Source of the DNA: Algoriphagus sp.
GTDB lineage: Bacteria > Bacteroidota > Bacteroidia > Cytophagales > Cyclobacteriaceae
Direction: 5' to 3'
NCBI GenBank assembly: GCA_021298245.1
Contig: JAJTDZ010000001.1
Coordinates: 1-64,000, forward strand
Length of the DNA stretch: 64,000 nucleotides
A program made the translations under genes and the position numbers. This document shows, in pieces, positions 36,379 through 46,060 of the stretch. Numbering within the stretch: position 1 is the stretch's first letter; each line of letters opens with the position of its first letter. The notes beneath the pieces were generated by a model. The model ran no database searches, was not told where the DNA came from, and worked only from the letters and a program-made list of their open reading frames with translations.

Positions 36379-36545
36379 TTTCTTTCCTGTTCAACTTCTT
36401 TAGAAATACGCTCTTTCAAATTTCCTTTGGATCCTGGAAAAGTAGTTCTCCTAGATATATCAAAACTCAAATAGAGAATTGCCAACATAAACAAGACAAA
36501 AAGGAACAAGAAGATTTTCTTATTTTTCTGCATGGACTTTGTCAT
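36375..36545 (-). CDS. Small single-TM protein (56 aa), absent from the ORF track
   Basis: MTKSMQKNKKIFLFLFVLFMLAILYLSFDISRRTTFPGSKGNLKERISKEVEQERK*; ATGA overlap with the DUF2452-like gene. Confidence 0.6.
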   Translation of the reverse strand: MTKSMQKNKKIFLFLFVLFMLAILYLSFDISRRTTFPGSKGNLKERISKEVEQERK

Positions 36546-36813
36546 TGATCATTCAAAATTACATAGAAAGACCTTATTTCTAGGTAAGAAGGATACAAAT
36601 CCTAGCTGAAGACATCCTTTCCTGACAATTTTATCTTGGTTTTGGCAAAGAAAATCTCCTTTACTAAGCATTCTAACTCCCAGAAGTCCAAAAGAGTTTT
36701 GACAGGAAGCCCATCCCACATAACTTAAACCAGAGATGAAGTAAATTCCAGCATCTTCCTCCTTCCAGGAATTCTCCTTACTTTAGTCCTAATCTACAAA
36801 CCGACCTTTCCTC

Positions 36814-38514
36814 ATGAAAAGTGCTTTCAAGTACCTCCTTCTTCTCTTTGCCTGTTATTGTTCAAATTCATTCGCCTTTGCCCAAGGTCCTGCTACCCAG
36901 CAAGGCTTAGTTACTGATCGGGCCATGGTCGTATCAGCAAGAGAAGAAGCCTCAAAAATTGGAATTCAAATTCTCCAAATGGGGGGAAATGCTTTTGATG
37001 CCATGATGGCTACAGAAATGGCATTGGCCGTCACTTTTCCTGTGGCAGGCAATTTGGGGGGAGGTGGTTTTTTGGTCTATAGAATGGCAGACGGCAAAAT
37101 TGGGAGTTTGGATTACCGAGAAAAGGCCCCCCTCGCTGCTAACAAGGACATGTATTTGGATGAAAACGGGAATTTCATGTCCCAATGGAGTACCCAAGGT
37201 GCTTTGGCTTCTGGTGTACCTGGTACCATCGCTGGAATTTTTGAAGCCCAAGCAAAATTTGGCAAACTAAGTCCAAAACAAATCCTTCAACCCGTCATTG
37301 ACTTGGCCAACCAAGGATTTGTGGTCACCAAAGGACAAGCGCAAAGTTTGAAATCCCAAAGAGAGGCATTTATCAAAATAAATGGCCCCCAAACCTTTTT
37401 TGCGCAAGAAATCCAGGCTGGAGACACCCTAAAAATTCCCGTTTTAGCCAAAACCCTCCAACGGATTGCAGAGAAGGGCAAGGAAGAATTTTATACCGGT
37501 ACGACGGGAAAACAATTGGTAAGTCACCTCAAAAAAATGGGAGGCATAATTACCAAAAAAGATTTGGCTCAGTATCGAGCTGTTTGGAGAGATCCCATTG
37601 TGTTTAACTACAAAGATCTTCGGATCATTTCCATGGCTCCACCCAGTTCGGGAGGCATTACCCTAGCACAAATTCTCAAGATGCTCGAACCTTATCCGCT
37701 TCAGGATTTGGGACATCATACTCCAGAATACATCCAAGTAGTAGTAGAAGCTGAGCGAAGGGCCTATGCAGACAGAAACTATTATTTAGGAGATCCTGAT
37801 TTTGTAAAAATACCTGTAAATCAACTTCTAGATTCAACTTATTTAAAATCAAGAATGAACAATTTTTCTTTTGAATTGGCAAACAAATCTTCTGAAATAA
37901 GCCAAGGAGAAATTTTGTTTTCTGAGAGCATGGAAACCACGCATTATTCCATTGTAGACGCCGAAGGAAATGCCGTATCCGTGACCACAACCTTGAATGG
38001 AGGGTATGGATCCAAGGTGTATTTGGATGAACTTGGCTTCTTTATGAACAATGAGATGGACGATTTTAGTGCCAAACCTGGAGCACCCAATATGTTCGGT
38101 TTGATTGGTGCAGAAGCCAATAGCATTGCTCCAGGTAAACGAATGTTGAGTTCCATGACACCTACAATTGTAGAAAAAGATGGAAAACTCTCCATGGTGG
38201 TAGGTACTCCTGGAGGATCCACCATCATCACCTCGGTGTTGCAGGCCATATTGAATGTGTATGAATTTCATATGGGCATGCAAGAAGCGGTAAGTGCACC
38301 TAGGTTTCATCACCAATGGCTGCCCGACTTTGTCAACTTTGAACCCAAAGGCTTTGATACTACCCTATTTCAAATCCTAAAGTCCAGAGGCTACTTGATT
38401 AATGAAGGAAATAGTCCCATCATTGGAAAAGTGGATGCCATTTTGGTATTGCCCAACGGCAAACTTGAAGGAGGGGCTGATCCTAGAGGGGATGACAAAG
38501 CTGCAGGGTATTGA
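36814..38514 (+). CDS. ggt: Gamma-glutamyltranspeptidase
   Basis: Signal peptide; METTHYSIVDAEGNAVSVTTTLNGGYGSKV with catalytic Thr; MLSSMTPTIV. Confidence 0.93.
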   Translation: MKSAFKYLLLLFACYCSNSFAFAQGPATQQGLVTDRAMVVSAREEASKIGIQILQMGGNAFDAMMATEMALAVTFPVAGNLGGGGFLVYRMADGKIGSLDYREKAPLAANKDMYLDENGNFMSQWSTQGALASGVPGTIAGIFEAQAKFGKLSPKQILQPVIDLANQGFVVTKGQAQSLKSQREAFIKINGPQTFFAQEIQAGDTLKIPVLAKTLQRIAEKGKEEFYTGTTGKQLVSHLKKMGGIITKKDLAQYRAVWRDPIVFNYKDLRIISMAPPSSGGITLAQILKMLEPYPLQDLGHHTPEYIQVVVEAERRAYADRNYYLGDPDFVKIPVNQLLDSTYLKSRMNNFSFELANKSSEISQGEILFSESMETTHYSIVDAEGNAVSVTTTLNGGYGSKVYLDELGFFMNNEMDDFSAKPGAPNMFGLIGAEANSIAPGKRMLSSMTPTIVEKDGKLSMVVGTPGGSTIITSVLQAILNVYEFHMGMQEAVSAPRFHHQWLPDFVNFEPKGFDTTLFQILKSRGYLINEGNSPIIGKVDAILVLPNGKLEGGADPRGDDKAAGY

Positions 38515-38555
38515 ACAGAAGCGTCAGCTAAATATTGTGGGCTACTAACCAAACC

Positions 38556-38609
38556 TTTTGCATTTGCGAAAGTGGGTTAGATTTGACCGCTGGTCCTATT
38601 TTTATAGGA
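38556..38609 (+). promoter_or_regulatory. Promoter-like TTTTG-N17-TAGATTTG plus leader hairpin
   Basis: TTTTG 38556-38560; TAGATTTG 38578-38585; hairpin TCCTAT-TTTT-ATAGGA 38594-38609. Confidence 0.4.
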
Positions 38610-38665
38610 TTTGGGAATCTTTACCAGTATATTTTCTAAGATTACTCCATCTAATTCCCAAACCC

Positions 38666-39694
38666 ATGACAAAACGTAGAGAATTCCTTCAAAAATCTGC
38701 CTTAGGCATTGTTGGTGCGCTCACTGCACCGACTTGGCTACAAGGAGCCCCTGCCTTGATTAAATCCCTTGGTAAGCCCAACTCCATCATCAATGGAGTT
38801 CAGATCGGTTGTATCACCTACTCCTATCGCTCTATGGCCGACCAAAGTGCTGAGGCAACCCTCCAATACGTACTGGATTCGGGGATATCATCCATTGAAT
38901 TGATGGGAGATCCTGCGGAGAGTTTTGCCGGAATGCCTACACCCACCTTCAATCGCTCTCGAATTTTCCAATTGGGAGGAAAGCAACGTCGTGGGGAAAC
39001 ACTTAGCGAAGATGAAAAAAAGGAACTCGCAGACCTCCAATCCCAAAGTGCGGCCTTCAACAAAACAGTGGCTGAATGGCGTAATACTGCGGACATGAAG
39101 AAATTTGAACAGTTGGGTAAAATGTACAAGGATGCTGGGGTTTCGATTTATGCCTTCAAGCCCAATGCCTTTGGAGCCAACAATACCGAAGCAGAGGTAG
39201 TCTATGGCATGAGAGCAGCCAAAGCACTTGGAGCAAGCCATGTGACCTTAGAACACCCTTCCAATGACGATCAAACCTTACGCTTAGGAAAAATGGGGGA
39301 ACAAGAAGGCATGGCAGTAGGCTATCATGGGCACGAACAAGAAACCTTTACTTTCTGGGACACTGCTTTGGCACAAAGCCCTAAAAATGGTCTGAATCTA
39401 GATGCAGGTCATTACATCGCTGCAGGACATTCGGATTTGATCTCTTTGATTGAAAAGCAGCATGCTCGCATTTTAAGCATGCACACCAAAGACAGGCAAA
39501 CCCCTGGCAATGGAAAAGGAAACCTGGCTTGGGGAACTGGAGATACCCCCATTGTAGAATTGTTGCAATTGATGAAAAAGAATAAATACAAATTCCCAGC
39601 AACGATAGAACTTGAATATCAAGTTCCTCAAGGATCCGATCCCGTAAAAGAGGTGCAAAAGTGCTTGGAATATTGTAGAGAGGCGCTTTCCTAA
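38666..39694 (+). CDS. Tat-exported sugar phosphate isomerase/epimerase-like TIM barrel
   Basis: MTKRREFLQKSALGIVGALTAP Tat-like signal; xylose-isomerase-like barrel (NLDAGHYIAAGHSD). ATG 38666 preferred over 38558. Confidence 0.85.
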   Translation: MTKRREFLQKSALGIVGALTAPTWLQGAPALIKSLGKPNSIINGVQIGCITYSYRSMADQSAEATLQYVLDSGISSIELMGDPAESFAGMPTPTFNRSRIFQLGGKQRRGETLSEDEKKELADLQSQSAAFNKTVAEWRNTADMKKFEQLGKMYKDAGVSIYAFKPNAFGANNTEAEVVYGMRAAKALGASHVTLEHPSNDDQTLRLGKMGEQEGMAVGYHGHEQETFTFWDTALAQSPKNGLNLDAGHYIAAGHSDLISLIEKQHARILSMHTKDRQTPGNGKGNLAWGTGDTPIVELLQLMKKNKYKFPATIELEYQVPQGSDPVKEVQKCLEYCREALS

Positions 39695-39712
39695 GCGCCT
39701 TTATTTCTTTCT
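39681..39712 (+). terminator. Terminator hairpin overlapping the stop codon
   Basis: AGGCGCTT-TCCT-AAGCGCCT followed by TTATTTCTTTCTTTTA; TAA stop lies inside the hairpin. Confidence 0.8.
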
Positions 39713-40618
39713 TTTATTTTTTGCGAGGGCGGGAACCTTCTCTCCTGCATTTATGAGAAAATCCAGTCTATTTTCTTTAGGGGGTATGGGACAAGTCGCA
39801 TAGGCCGTGTAGGCACAAGGAGGATTGTAAGCAAAATTGAAATCTAGGATAGTTTCTCCCTTTGCATTGGGGTAATTGACATAAAGGTATCTTCCTGTAG
39901 GGTAAGTGGTCTGTCCACTACTTTGGTCGGAGAAGATAATAAAAAGCTTCCCTGCTTCTTCTAAAGCAATCAATCGCTGGGATTTTCCATGAAATACAAA
40001 TTGAAGTTCTCCCATCACCTTCCAGGGGATTACCTGTCCCAGCACATTGGGTATAGAGATGACTTGGTTGAATTTAGGAAGGAAAAAAGCCGAAACCCTA
40101 TAATTTGAATTGTAGTCAAATACTGGGGTAGCTTCGAAATTTTCTAAATCTGGATGATTTAATTTTCTTAATCTCAAGAAATATACTTCCCCCCTTTTTA
40201 TGACGGACCACTTCCAATCTTTATAATAGAGTCCCGCAGCTGATCCATATGCAGTGGGAAATACCAAAACAGAATCTTGGGATAGTATTTCTCTGTTTTT
40301 CCATGTAAACCATACGGAATCATTTGCAAATAGAAATTTTCCTAGAGTAGATTCATTAAATTCTGATTTCAGGACAAGGCTATCCTTATCCATTGAATTG
40401 AGATAGGTAGTGCTGGTATCCATTGGTATCAATCCCACTAGATTGAGCCAGCCCTCTTCTCCTGTCAATTCCTGAATCCTTGATTTTTTCCAAGACTCAA
40501 ATTCCTCATTTCGGTTTTGTGCCCAACTGCTAGAGCAACTACCAAAAAAAGTAATAAGGATAAGTAGGCAAAAGAAATAAATCGGACGGAAAATTGCGCT
40601 GAGGGTATCCATGATCAA
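39701..40618 (-). CDS. DUF1684-family protein
   Basis: GWLNLVGLIPM…, GRYLYVNYPNAKGETILDFNFAYNPPCAYTAYATCPIPPKENRL. Confidence 0.88.
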   Translation of the reverse strand: MIMDTLSAIFRPIYFFCLLILITFFGSCSSSWAQNRNEEFESWKKSRIQELTGEEGWLNLVGLIPMDTSTTYLNSMDKDSLVLKSEFNESTLGKFLFANDSVWFTWKNREILSQDSVLVFPTAYGSAAGLYYKDWKWSVIKRGEVYFLRLRKLNHPDLENFEATPVFDYNSNYRVSAFFLPKFNQVISIPNVLGQVIPWKVMGELQFVFHGKSQRLIALEEAGKLFIIFSDQSSGQTTYPTGRYLYVNYPNAKGETILDFNFAYNPPCAYTAYATCPIPPKENRLDFLINAGEKVPALAKNKRKK

Positions 40619-40639
40619 GTTTTCAAAGGAAAATTTACC

Positions 40640-41797
40640 TTAAACTAGGATTTCATGTATCCTACATAACCTATCTACGGCAAGATCTAATTCTTGTTTT
40701 TCCTTCGCAAAGCAAAACCTCAAGCGCTTCAAATCACGCTGATCGGAGTAAAACACGGAAAAAGGGATACAGGCCACTTTCAGTTCCTTGGTCATTCGAG
40801 TAGCCAAAACAAAATCTGATATGTCACTCAAGTGCGCATAAGATACCCATTGAAAAAAACTACCGGAGGCTGGTTGAAATTTAAAAGGGGTTTTCTCTAA
40901 TCCCTGAACAAAATCATCTCTTTTCTTCTGATAAAAGCTGGGTAGACTCATGTATTTTTCCTTATCCTCCAAATATGCTGCTAAGGCATATTGCATGGGA
41001 GATACGGTGCTAAAAGTAAGGTATTGGTGAATTTTACGAAATTCTACCATCAATGAAGCAGGAGCAATGCAATATCCAATTTTCCATCCTGTCACGTGAA
41101 AGGTTTTACCAAAAGAGCCGCATACAAAAGTATGGGATCTCAATCCAGGATGCGAACCCAAAGAAATATGAGTTCTATTGTCGAAAGTAATGTGTTCGTA
41201 CACCTCGTCACTGATCACATAAATCCCTGTTCTTTCCACAAGTTCTGCAAGCTGCTTCACGTCCTCTGTTGTCCAAACGTACCCACTTGGATTATGTGGA
41301 GTGTTGACGACAATGGCTCGAGTAGCTGGCGAAACTTTGGATAAAATCTCATCCCAGTCCACTGCAAAGTCTTCAGCACGGAGTGCAGCATACACGGCCA
41401 CTCCCCCATTTAAAATCACTGCAGGAGCATAACTATCGTAGGCAGGATCCAGTAGGATAACCTCGTCTCCCAAGCTCACCACTGCTGCAATGGCAGCAAA
41501 CAAGGCCTCTGTCGCTCCGGAAACTACAGTGACTTCGGTATCTAGATGGGGTGCATAGCCTTGAGTAAGTAAGGTTTTTTCAGATATTTTCTGCCTCAAT
41601 TCTGGGATACCCATCATGGGCGCATATTGGTTGTACCCTGCCTTGGTATAGGCTGTTACTAAATCCAAAAGTTCTGGATCGGATGAAAAACCAGGAAAAC
41701 CTTGTGCAAGATTGATGGCTCCTGCTTCTTTTGCCATGCTGGACATGGTGGTAAAAATAGTGGTACCTACCTGAGGAAGCTTGGAAAACAGAGACAT
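40640..41797 (-). CDS. PLP-dependent aminotransferase (methionine/kynurenine aminotransferase-like)
   Basis: INLAQGFPGF, NTPHNPSGYVW, SFGKTFHVTGWKIGY. Confidence 0.92.
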   Translation of the reverse strand: MSLFSKLPQVGTTIFTTMSSMAKEAGAINLAQGFPGFSSDPELLDLVTAYTKAGYNQYAPMMGIPELRQKISEKTLLTQGYAPHLDTEVTVVSGATEALFAAIAAVVSLGDEVILLDPAYDSYAPAVILNGGVAVYAALRAEDFAVDWDEILSKVSPATRAIVVNTPHNPSGYVWTTEDVKQLAELVERTGIYVISDEVYEHITFDNRTHISLGSHPGLRSHTFVCGSFGKTFHVTGWKIGYCIAPASLMVEFRKIHQYLTFSTVSPMQYALAAYLEDKEKYMSLPSFYQKKRDDFVQGLEKTPFKFQPASGSFFQWVSYAHLSDISDFVLATRMTKELKVACIPFSVFYSDQRDLKRLRFCFAKEKQELDLAVDRLCRIHEILV

Positions 41798-41889
41798 CTT
41801 GAATTAAAGATTTACATTCGCCTTGTCAAGTAAAGAATTTTTTTTCAAATTAGAATGTCCAGATGATAGCTCTTAATTATACATAACTC

Positions 41890-42165
41890 ATGAAATACAG
41901 CCTTTTTTTCACCTTGTTTTTAGCTACACTTTTGCTGGCTTGTACAGTGGAGTCCCAGGAGGATCCTTTGGATATATATAGAAATGTGGCCTACAGCGCC
42001 TTAAATACCACCCAAAAATCTTCCCTCCTTGGTGATTGGAAAAAGGCCGAAGTGGGAGCTTGGACAGACGGGAACTACGTGGTTACCTTTCCTCTGAAAG
42101 ACGGTTCAGTGATCCGGGTGATTGTAGATCCAGATACAGGAAGAGTTATAGAAATTCTGACCTAA
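41890..42165 (+). CDS. Small putative lipoprotein
   Basis: MKYSLFFTLFLATLLLAC lipobox; 91 aa; upstream of pxpA. Confidence 0.7.
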   Translation: MKYSLFFTLFLATLLLACTVESQEDPLDIYRNVAYSALNTTQKSSLLGDWKKAEVGAWTDGNYVVTFPLKDGSVIRVIVDPDTGRVIEILT

Positions 42166-42178
42166 CTATTTTCTTCCT

Positions 42179-42913
42179 GTGGCACCACCTAAGCGAATAA
42201 AATTACCTGAGATCAATTGTGATCTAGGAGAAGGTTGTGCCAACGATTCAGAAGTGTTTTCGCTCATTGATGTGGCAAGTTTGGCTTGTGGAGGGCATAC
42301 AGGCTCTGCTGAAAGCATAGATTCTTCGCTGCAGCTGGCCGCAAGGTTCGGTGTGAAAGTTGGGGCACATCCTTCTTATGCGGATAAGGAAAATTTTGGG
42401 AGACTTTCTCACTCACTTTCCAAGGAGGAATTGGAATATCAATTGGATGAGCAATTGAGTTTATTTCTTCATGTATGTCGTAAAAATGGAGTATCTATGG
42501 ATCATATCAAATTCCATGGGGCTTTGTATAACGATGCTGCTGCCTCTGCATCTTTGGCAGACACACTTACCTCCTACTTGAAAAAAAACTATCCCGCTAC
42601 CCCTGTTTTAGTTCCACCCCACTCCATGATGCACCTAGAGGTAAGCAAGAAAAAATTACCTTTTAGGCTAGAGGTATTTGCTGATCGTGGTTATTTGAAA
42701 TCCTATCAGTTAGCTCCTAGATCTCAACAGGGTGCCTTATTGACTAGCCTTTCGGAAGTGGCCACCCAAGTAACCCAGATCCTTGAAGAAGGGATTTTGA
42801 CCAGTCTTACTGGAGAAAAGCTTCCCATCCAAGCAGACACCCTTTGTTTTCACGGTGACAACCCTGGAATTATGGAGTTCTTACCTCAACTCCGAAAACG
42901 CTTTTGGAAATGA
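42179..42913 (+). CDS. pxpA: 5-oxoprolinase subunit A (LamB/YcsF)
   Basis: INCDLGEGCAND, SLACGGHTGSAES; GTG start. Confidence 0.92.
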   Translation: MAPPKRIKLPEINCDLGEGCANDSEVFSLIDVASLACGGHTGSAESIDSSLQLAARFGVKVGAHPSYADKENFGRLSHSLSKEELEYQLDEQLSLFLHVCRKNGVSMDHIKFHGALYNDAAASASLADTLTSYLKKNYPATPVLVPPHSMMHLEVSKKKLPFRLEVFADRGYLKSYQLAPRSQQGALLTSLSEVATQVTQILEEGILTSLTGEKLPIQADTLCFHGDNPGIMEFLPQLRKRFWK

Positions 42914-43599
42914 AGCCAAGCTATATACAAATCACTCCAAACTTGGGGGAACTGCTTTGGAATCTCCCGCCTTCCGATGAGTTGTTGGCTTTGCAATTGG
43001 CTTACATGGATTTTTTGCAAAGCGATTGGGCAGATGAACTTATGTCCCTTCGAATGGGGTTTACTCGCATCAGTCTTCAGTGGAAATCCCCCACTTCTCA
43101 AGAAAAATTTAATCGAATAGTGCCCAACCATCAAGTAAGTCCCAAACCCTTGTCCAAAAAGGTATGGGAGATACCTGTTTGCTACTCTCCTGAGCTGGGT
43201 GAAGATTTAAATGAACTAGCCAAGGAAAAGCAAATTTTAGTGGAAGAGTTAATTGCCCTTCATGCTACTCCTACCTACAGAATTCATTTTTTTGGTTTTT
43301 TACCTGGGTTCTTCTACTTAAATGGATTACATCCCCTACTTCATGCCCCTAGAAAACCTATACCTCGCCTCTCCGTACCCTCGGGAACCGTGGCCATAGG
43401 AGGAAGTCAAACGGGAATTTATCCTAGAGAAAGTCCTGGGGGATGGCATTTGATTGGACAAAGCCCTATAGTTCTTTTTGATCCCCTGCGAAGCCCACCC
43501 GTTTGGGCAAAATATGGAGATCAAGTGAAATTTATACCCATTGACCTTGCCAAATTTCAGTCCTGGTCCCACGATATACCTACCTTTTATCTGTCATGA
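42904..43599 (+). CDS. pxpB: 5-oxoprolinase subunit B
   Basis: KxI family: FFGFLPGFFYLNGL, VPSGTVAIGGSQTGIYPRESPGGWHLIG. Confidence 0.92.
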   Translation: MEMKPSYIQITPNLGELLWNLPPSDELLALQLAYMDFLQSDWADELMSLRMGFTRISLQWKSPTSQEKFNRIVPNHQVSPKPLSKKVWEIPVCYSPELGEDLNELAKEKQILVEELIALHATPTYRIHFFGFLPGFFYLNGLHPLLHAPRKPIPRLSVPSGTVAIGGSQTGIYPRESPGGWHLIGQSPIVLFDPLRSPPVWAKYGDQVKFIPIDLAKFQSWSHDIPTFYLS

Positions 43600-44456
43600 A
43601 TCTCAGCTTAGGTAAGGCAAGAATTGTATTTACGGCTCCTGGTACCTCTATTCAAGATGCAGGGCGTCATCATGTAGCCTCCATCGGCATCCCCACTGCA
43701 GGAGTGATGGATCAAAAAAGTTATGCCTGGGCCAACCATGTGCTTCAAAATGAGGAAAATGCTGCTGTATTGGAAATTTCCCAACCTGGGTTAACCCTAG
43801 TGTTTGATCATCCTACAGAACTTTCATTTGCAGGAGCGAAGGTGCAGATTTTTTTAAATGGAGAGGCTTATAATTCGGGAAATACCCTCCTCATCCGCGC
43901 CGGAGATGAGGTAAAGCTTGGTAAATTTTATTCAGGCAGATGGCTCTATTTGGGTATAAAATCAGGATTTGTAACAGAAAAATTTTATGATTCGCGAAGC
44001 GATTTTCCATTTATTTCTAGAAAATTTTTTAGAGAAACTGGGGATATCCTCCCCTATTTGCCCATTGATTATTCTCCCCAGAGAAATGCTAGCCCCAAGT
44101 GGAATACTTCTTGGTTTGAGGATGAAGAAGTAGTGGCCTATAGAGGACCGGATTGGTCGCTTCTTAGTGGAGAATTACAGCAGCAATTGCTGAAAGGTTC
44201 TTTTCGTATTTCTACTCATAGCAATCGGATGGGAATACAATTGGAAGATTTACTCCCAAACACCCTTCCAGAACTTCCCACCAACCCCGTGTTTCCAGGT
44301 ACTGTTCAACTCAGTTCTGGGGGAAAATTGATGGTTTTGATGCGTGATGCAGGGCTTACTGGAGGCTATCCTCGAATTCTTCAACTCAGCGAAGATTCCA
44401 TTTCCAAAATAGCCCAAAAAAGACCTGGAGAAGTCGTTCGATTTCATTTGGAATAA
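43596..44456 (+). CDS. pxpC: 5-oxoprolinase subunit C
   Basis: GTSIQDAGRHHVASIGIPTAGVMD, DAGLTGGYPRI. Confidence 0.92.
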   Translation: MNLSLGKARIVFTAPGTSIQDAGRHHVASIGIPTAGVMDQKSYAWANHVLQNEENAAVLEISQPGLTLVFDHPTELSFAGAKVQIFLNGEAYNSGNTLLIRAGDEVKLGKFYSGRWLYLGIKSGFVTEKFYDSRSDFPFISRKFFRETGDILPYLPIDYSPQRNASPKWNTSWFEDEEVVAYRGPDWSLLSGELQQQLLKGSFRISTHSNRMGIQLEDLLPNTLPELPTNPVFPGTVQLSSGGKLMVLMRDAGLTGGYPRILQLSEDSISKIAQKRPGEVVRFHLE

Positions 44457-44522
44457 GGAAAATAGATCCAATCGGTTAGGGATAAAATGAAAATGAATTA
44501 ACTTCAGCATATTGAGCAAGGG

Positions 44523-46046
44523 ATGCAAGGCATGGATCAAACCTTAAAAGAAAAAATCAAGAGCCAAGGAATGCCAATTGATGCGGTCATGCAGCAATTG
44601 GAGCAGTTTAAAACTGGCTTTCCTTATTTGAAAATTATAGCCCCAGCTACAGCAAATCAGGGCGTACAGGTATGGAATGAACAAGAAACAAATCGATACC
44701 AAAATTTTTTTTCTTCTCTAGCTTCCAAAAAAAAGATTGTAAAATTTGTTCCTGCCTCAGGCGCTGCCAGTCGCATGTTTAAGGATTTATTTGCTTTTTT
44801 GGAGGGTAGTACTTCCTTCGAGAATAGTCCTTTTGTAAAAAAATTTATTCAGGAAATTCACAAGTTTGCATTTTTTGAAGATCTAGATAGGGTAATGACC
44901 GCACAGGGGTTCAATTTAACTCAAGCCTTGGCTACAAAAGACTACACTTCCATCGTATCTTCTTTAGTAAGGAATGAGGGCTTAGGGTATGGAAATCTAC
45001 CCAAAGGACTTTTAAAATTCCATGCCTACTCCGAGGAGCGTCGCACACCCGCCCACGAGCATTTGATCGAAGGGCTTCGTTATGGTCTAGGAAAAAATAA
45101 TGAAGTTCACATTCATTTTACAGTATCTCCTGAGCATGAATCTGGCTTCCGCTCTGAAATATCATCCTTGCTCCCAACATTGCAACAAGAAACGGGAATT
45201 CAATTTCATGTCAATTATTCACATCAAAAAAAGACTACCGATACCCTAGCGGTGGATTTAGAAAATCAGCCCTTTTTTGAAGAAGATGGCAGTCTGCTCT
45301 TTCGCCCCGCAGGCCATGGGGCTTTGTTAGAAAACTTGAATGAAATCCATGCAGACTTGATTTTTATAAAAAATATAGACAATGTTGTCCCAGATAGACT
45401 GAAAGAAATCACAACCAAATACAAATTGGCTCTGGGAGGATTTCTTCTAGAAATTCAAGAAAAAGTATTTGCTGCCTTGGCTGGGTTGGATGCCTCGGTG
45501 ACTGAATCAAATCTCAAGGCAGCGATTCGGGTCTATACTGAGGATTTAGGAGGGATTTTGCCAGAATCTGTTGCATCTGCCGATCTTGCTACTCAAACGA
45601 CCTTTATTAGAAAAAAACTTCATAGACCAATTCGGGTTTGTGGGATGGTAAAAAACACCGGTGAACCTGGAGGAGGACCTTTTTGGATACAGGAAGAAGA
45701 TGGTTCTCGCTCCCTACAAATATTGGAAACTGCTCAAATTAATCTGGAAGACCCTATTTCAAAGCAGCATATGAATTCTTCAACCCATTTCAATCCCGTA
45801 GACTTGGTCTGTGGAATCAAAGATTACAAAGGAAATTCGTTTGACCTACTTCAATTTAGAGACATGTCAACAGGATTTATCACTGAAAAATCAAAAAATG
45901 GAAAAGTAGTAAAGGCCTTAGAATTACCAGGCCTTTGGAACGGTGCAATGGCCCATTGGAATACCCTATTTGTAGAAGTACCACTTCTTACTTTTAATCC
46001 TGTCAAAACCATCAACGACTTACTCCGAGAAGAACATCAAGCGTAA
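44523..46046 (+). CDS. DUF4301-like protein
   Basis: KFVPASGAASRMFKDLF, VCGMVKNTGEPGGGPFW; true start may be ATG 44535. Confidence 0.8.
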   Translation: MQGMDQTLKEKIKSQGMPIDAVMQQLEQFKTGFPYLKIIAPATANQGVQVWNEQETNRYQNFFSSLASKKKIVKFVPASGAASRMFKDLFAFLEGSTSFENSPFVKKFIQEIHKFAFFEDLDRVMTAQGFNLTQALATKDYTSIVSSLVRNEGLGYGNLPKGLLKFHAYSEERRTPAHEHLIEGLRYGLGKNNEVHIHFTVSPEHESGFRSEISSLLPTLQQETGIQFHVNYSHQKKTTDTLAVDLENQPFFEEDGSLLFRPAGHGALLENLNEIHADLIFIKNIDNVVPDRLKEITTKYKLALGGFLLEIQEKVFAALAGLDASVTESNLKAAIRVYTEDLGGILPESVASADLATQTTFIRKKLHRPIRVCGMVKNTGEPGGGPFWIQEEDGSRSLQILETAQINLEDPISKQHMNSSTHFNPVDLVCGIKDYKGNSFDLLQFRDMSTGFITEKSKNGKVVKALELPGLWNGAMAHWNTLFVEVPLLTFNPVKTINDLLREEHQA

Positions 46047-46060
46047 ACCGAACCTATGGT

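Noticed and set aside
37849-38316. 155-aa His/Cys-rich ORF antisense to ggt
   Set aside because: Antisense shadow of a conserved gene; no independent evidence.
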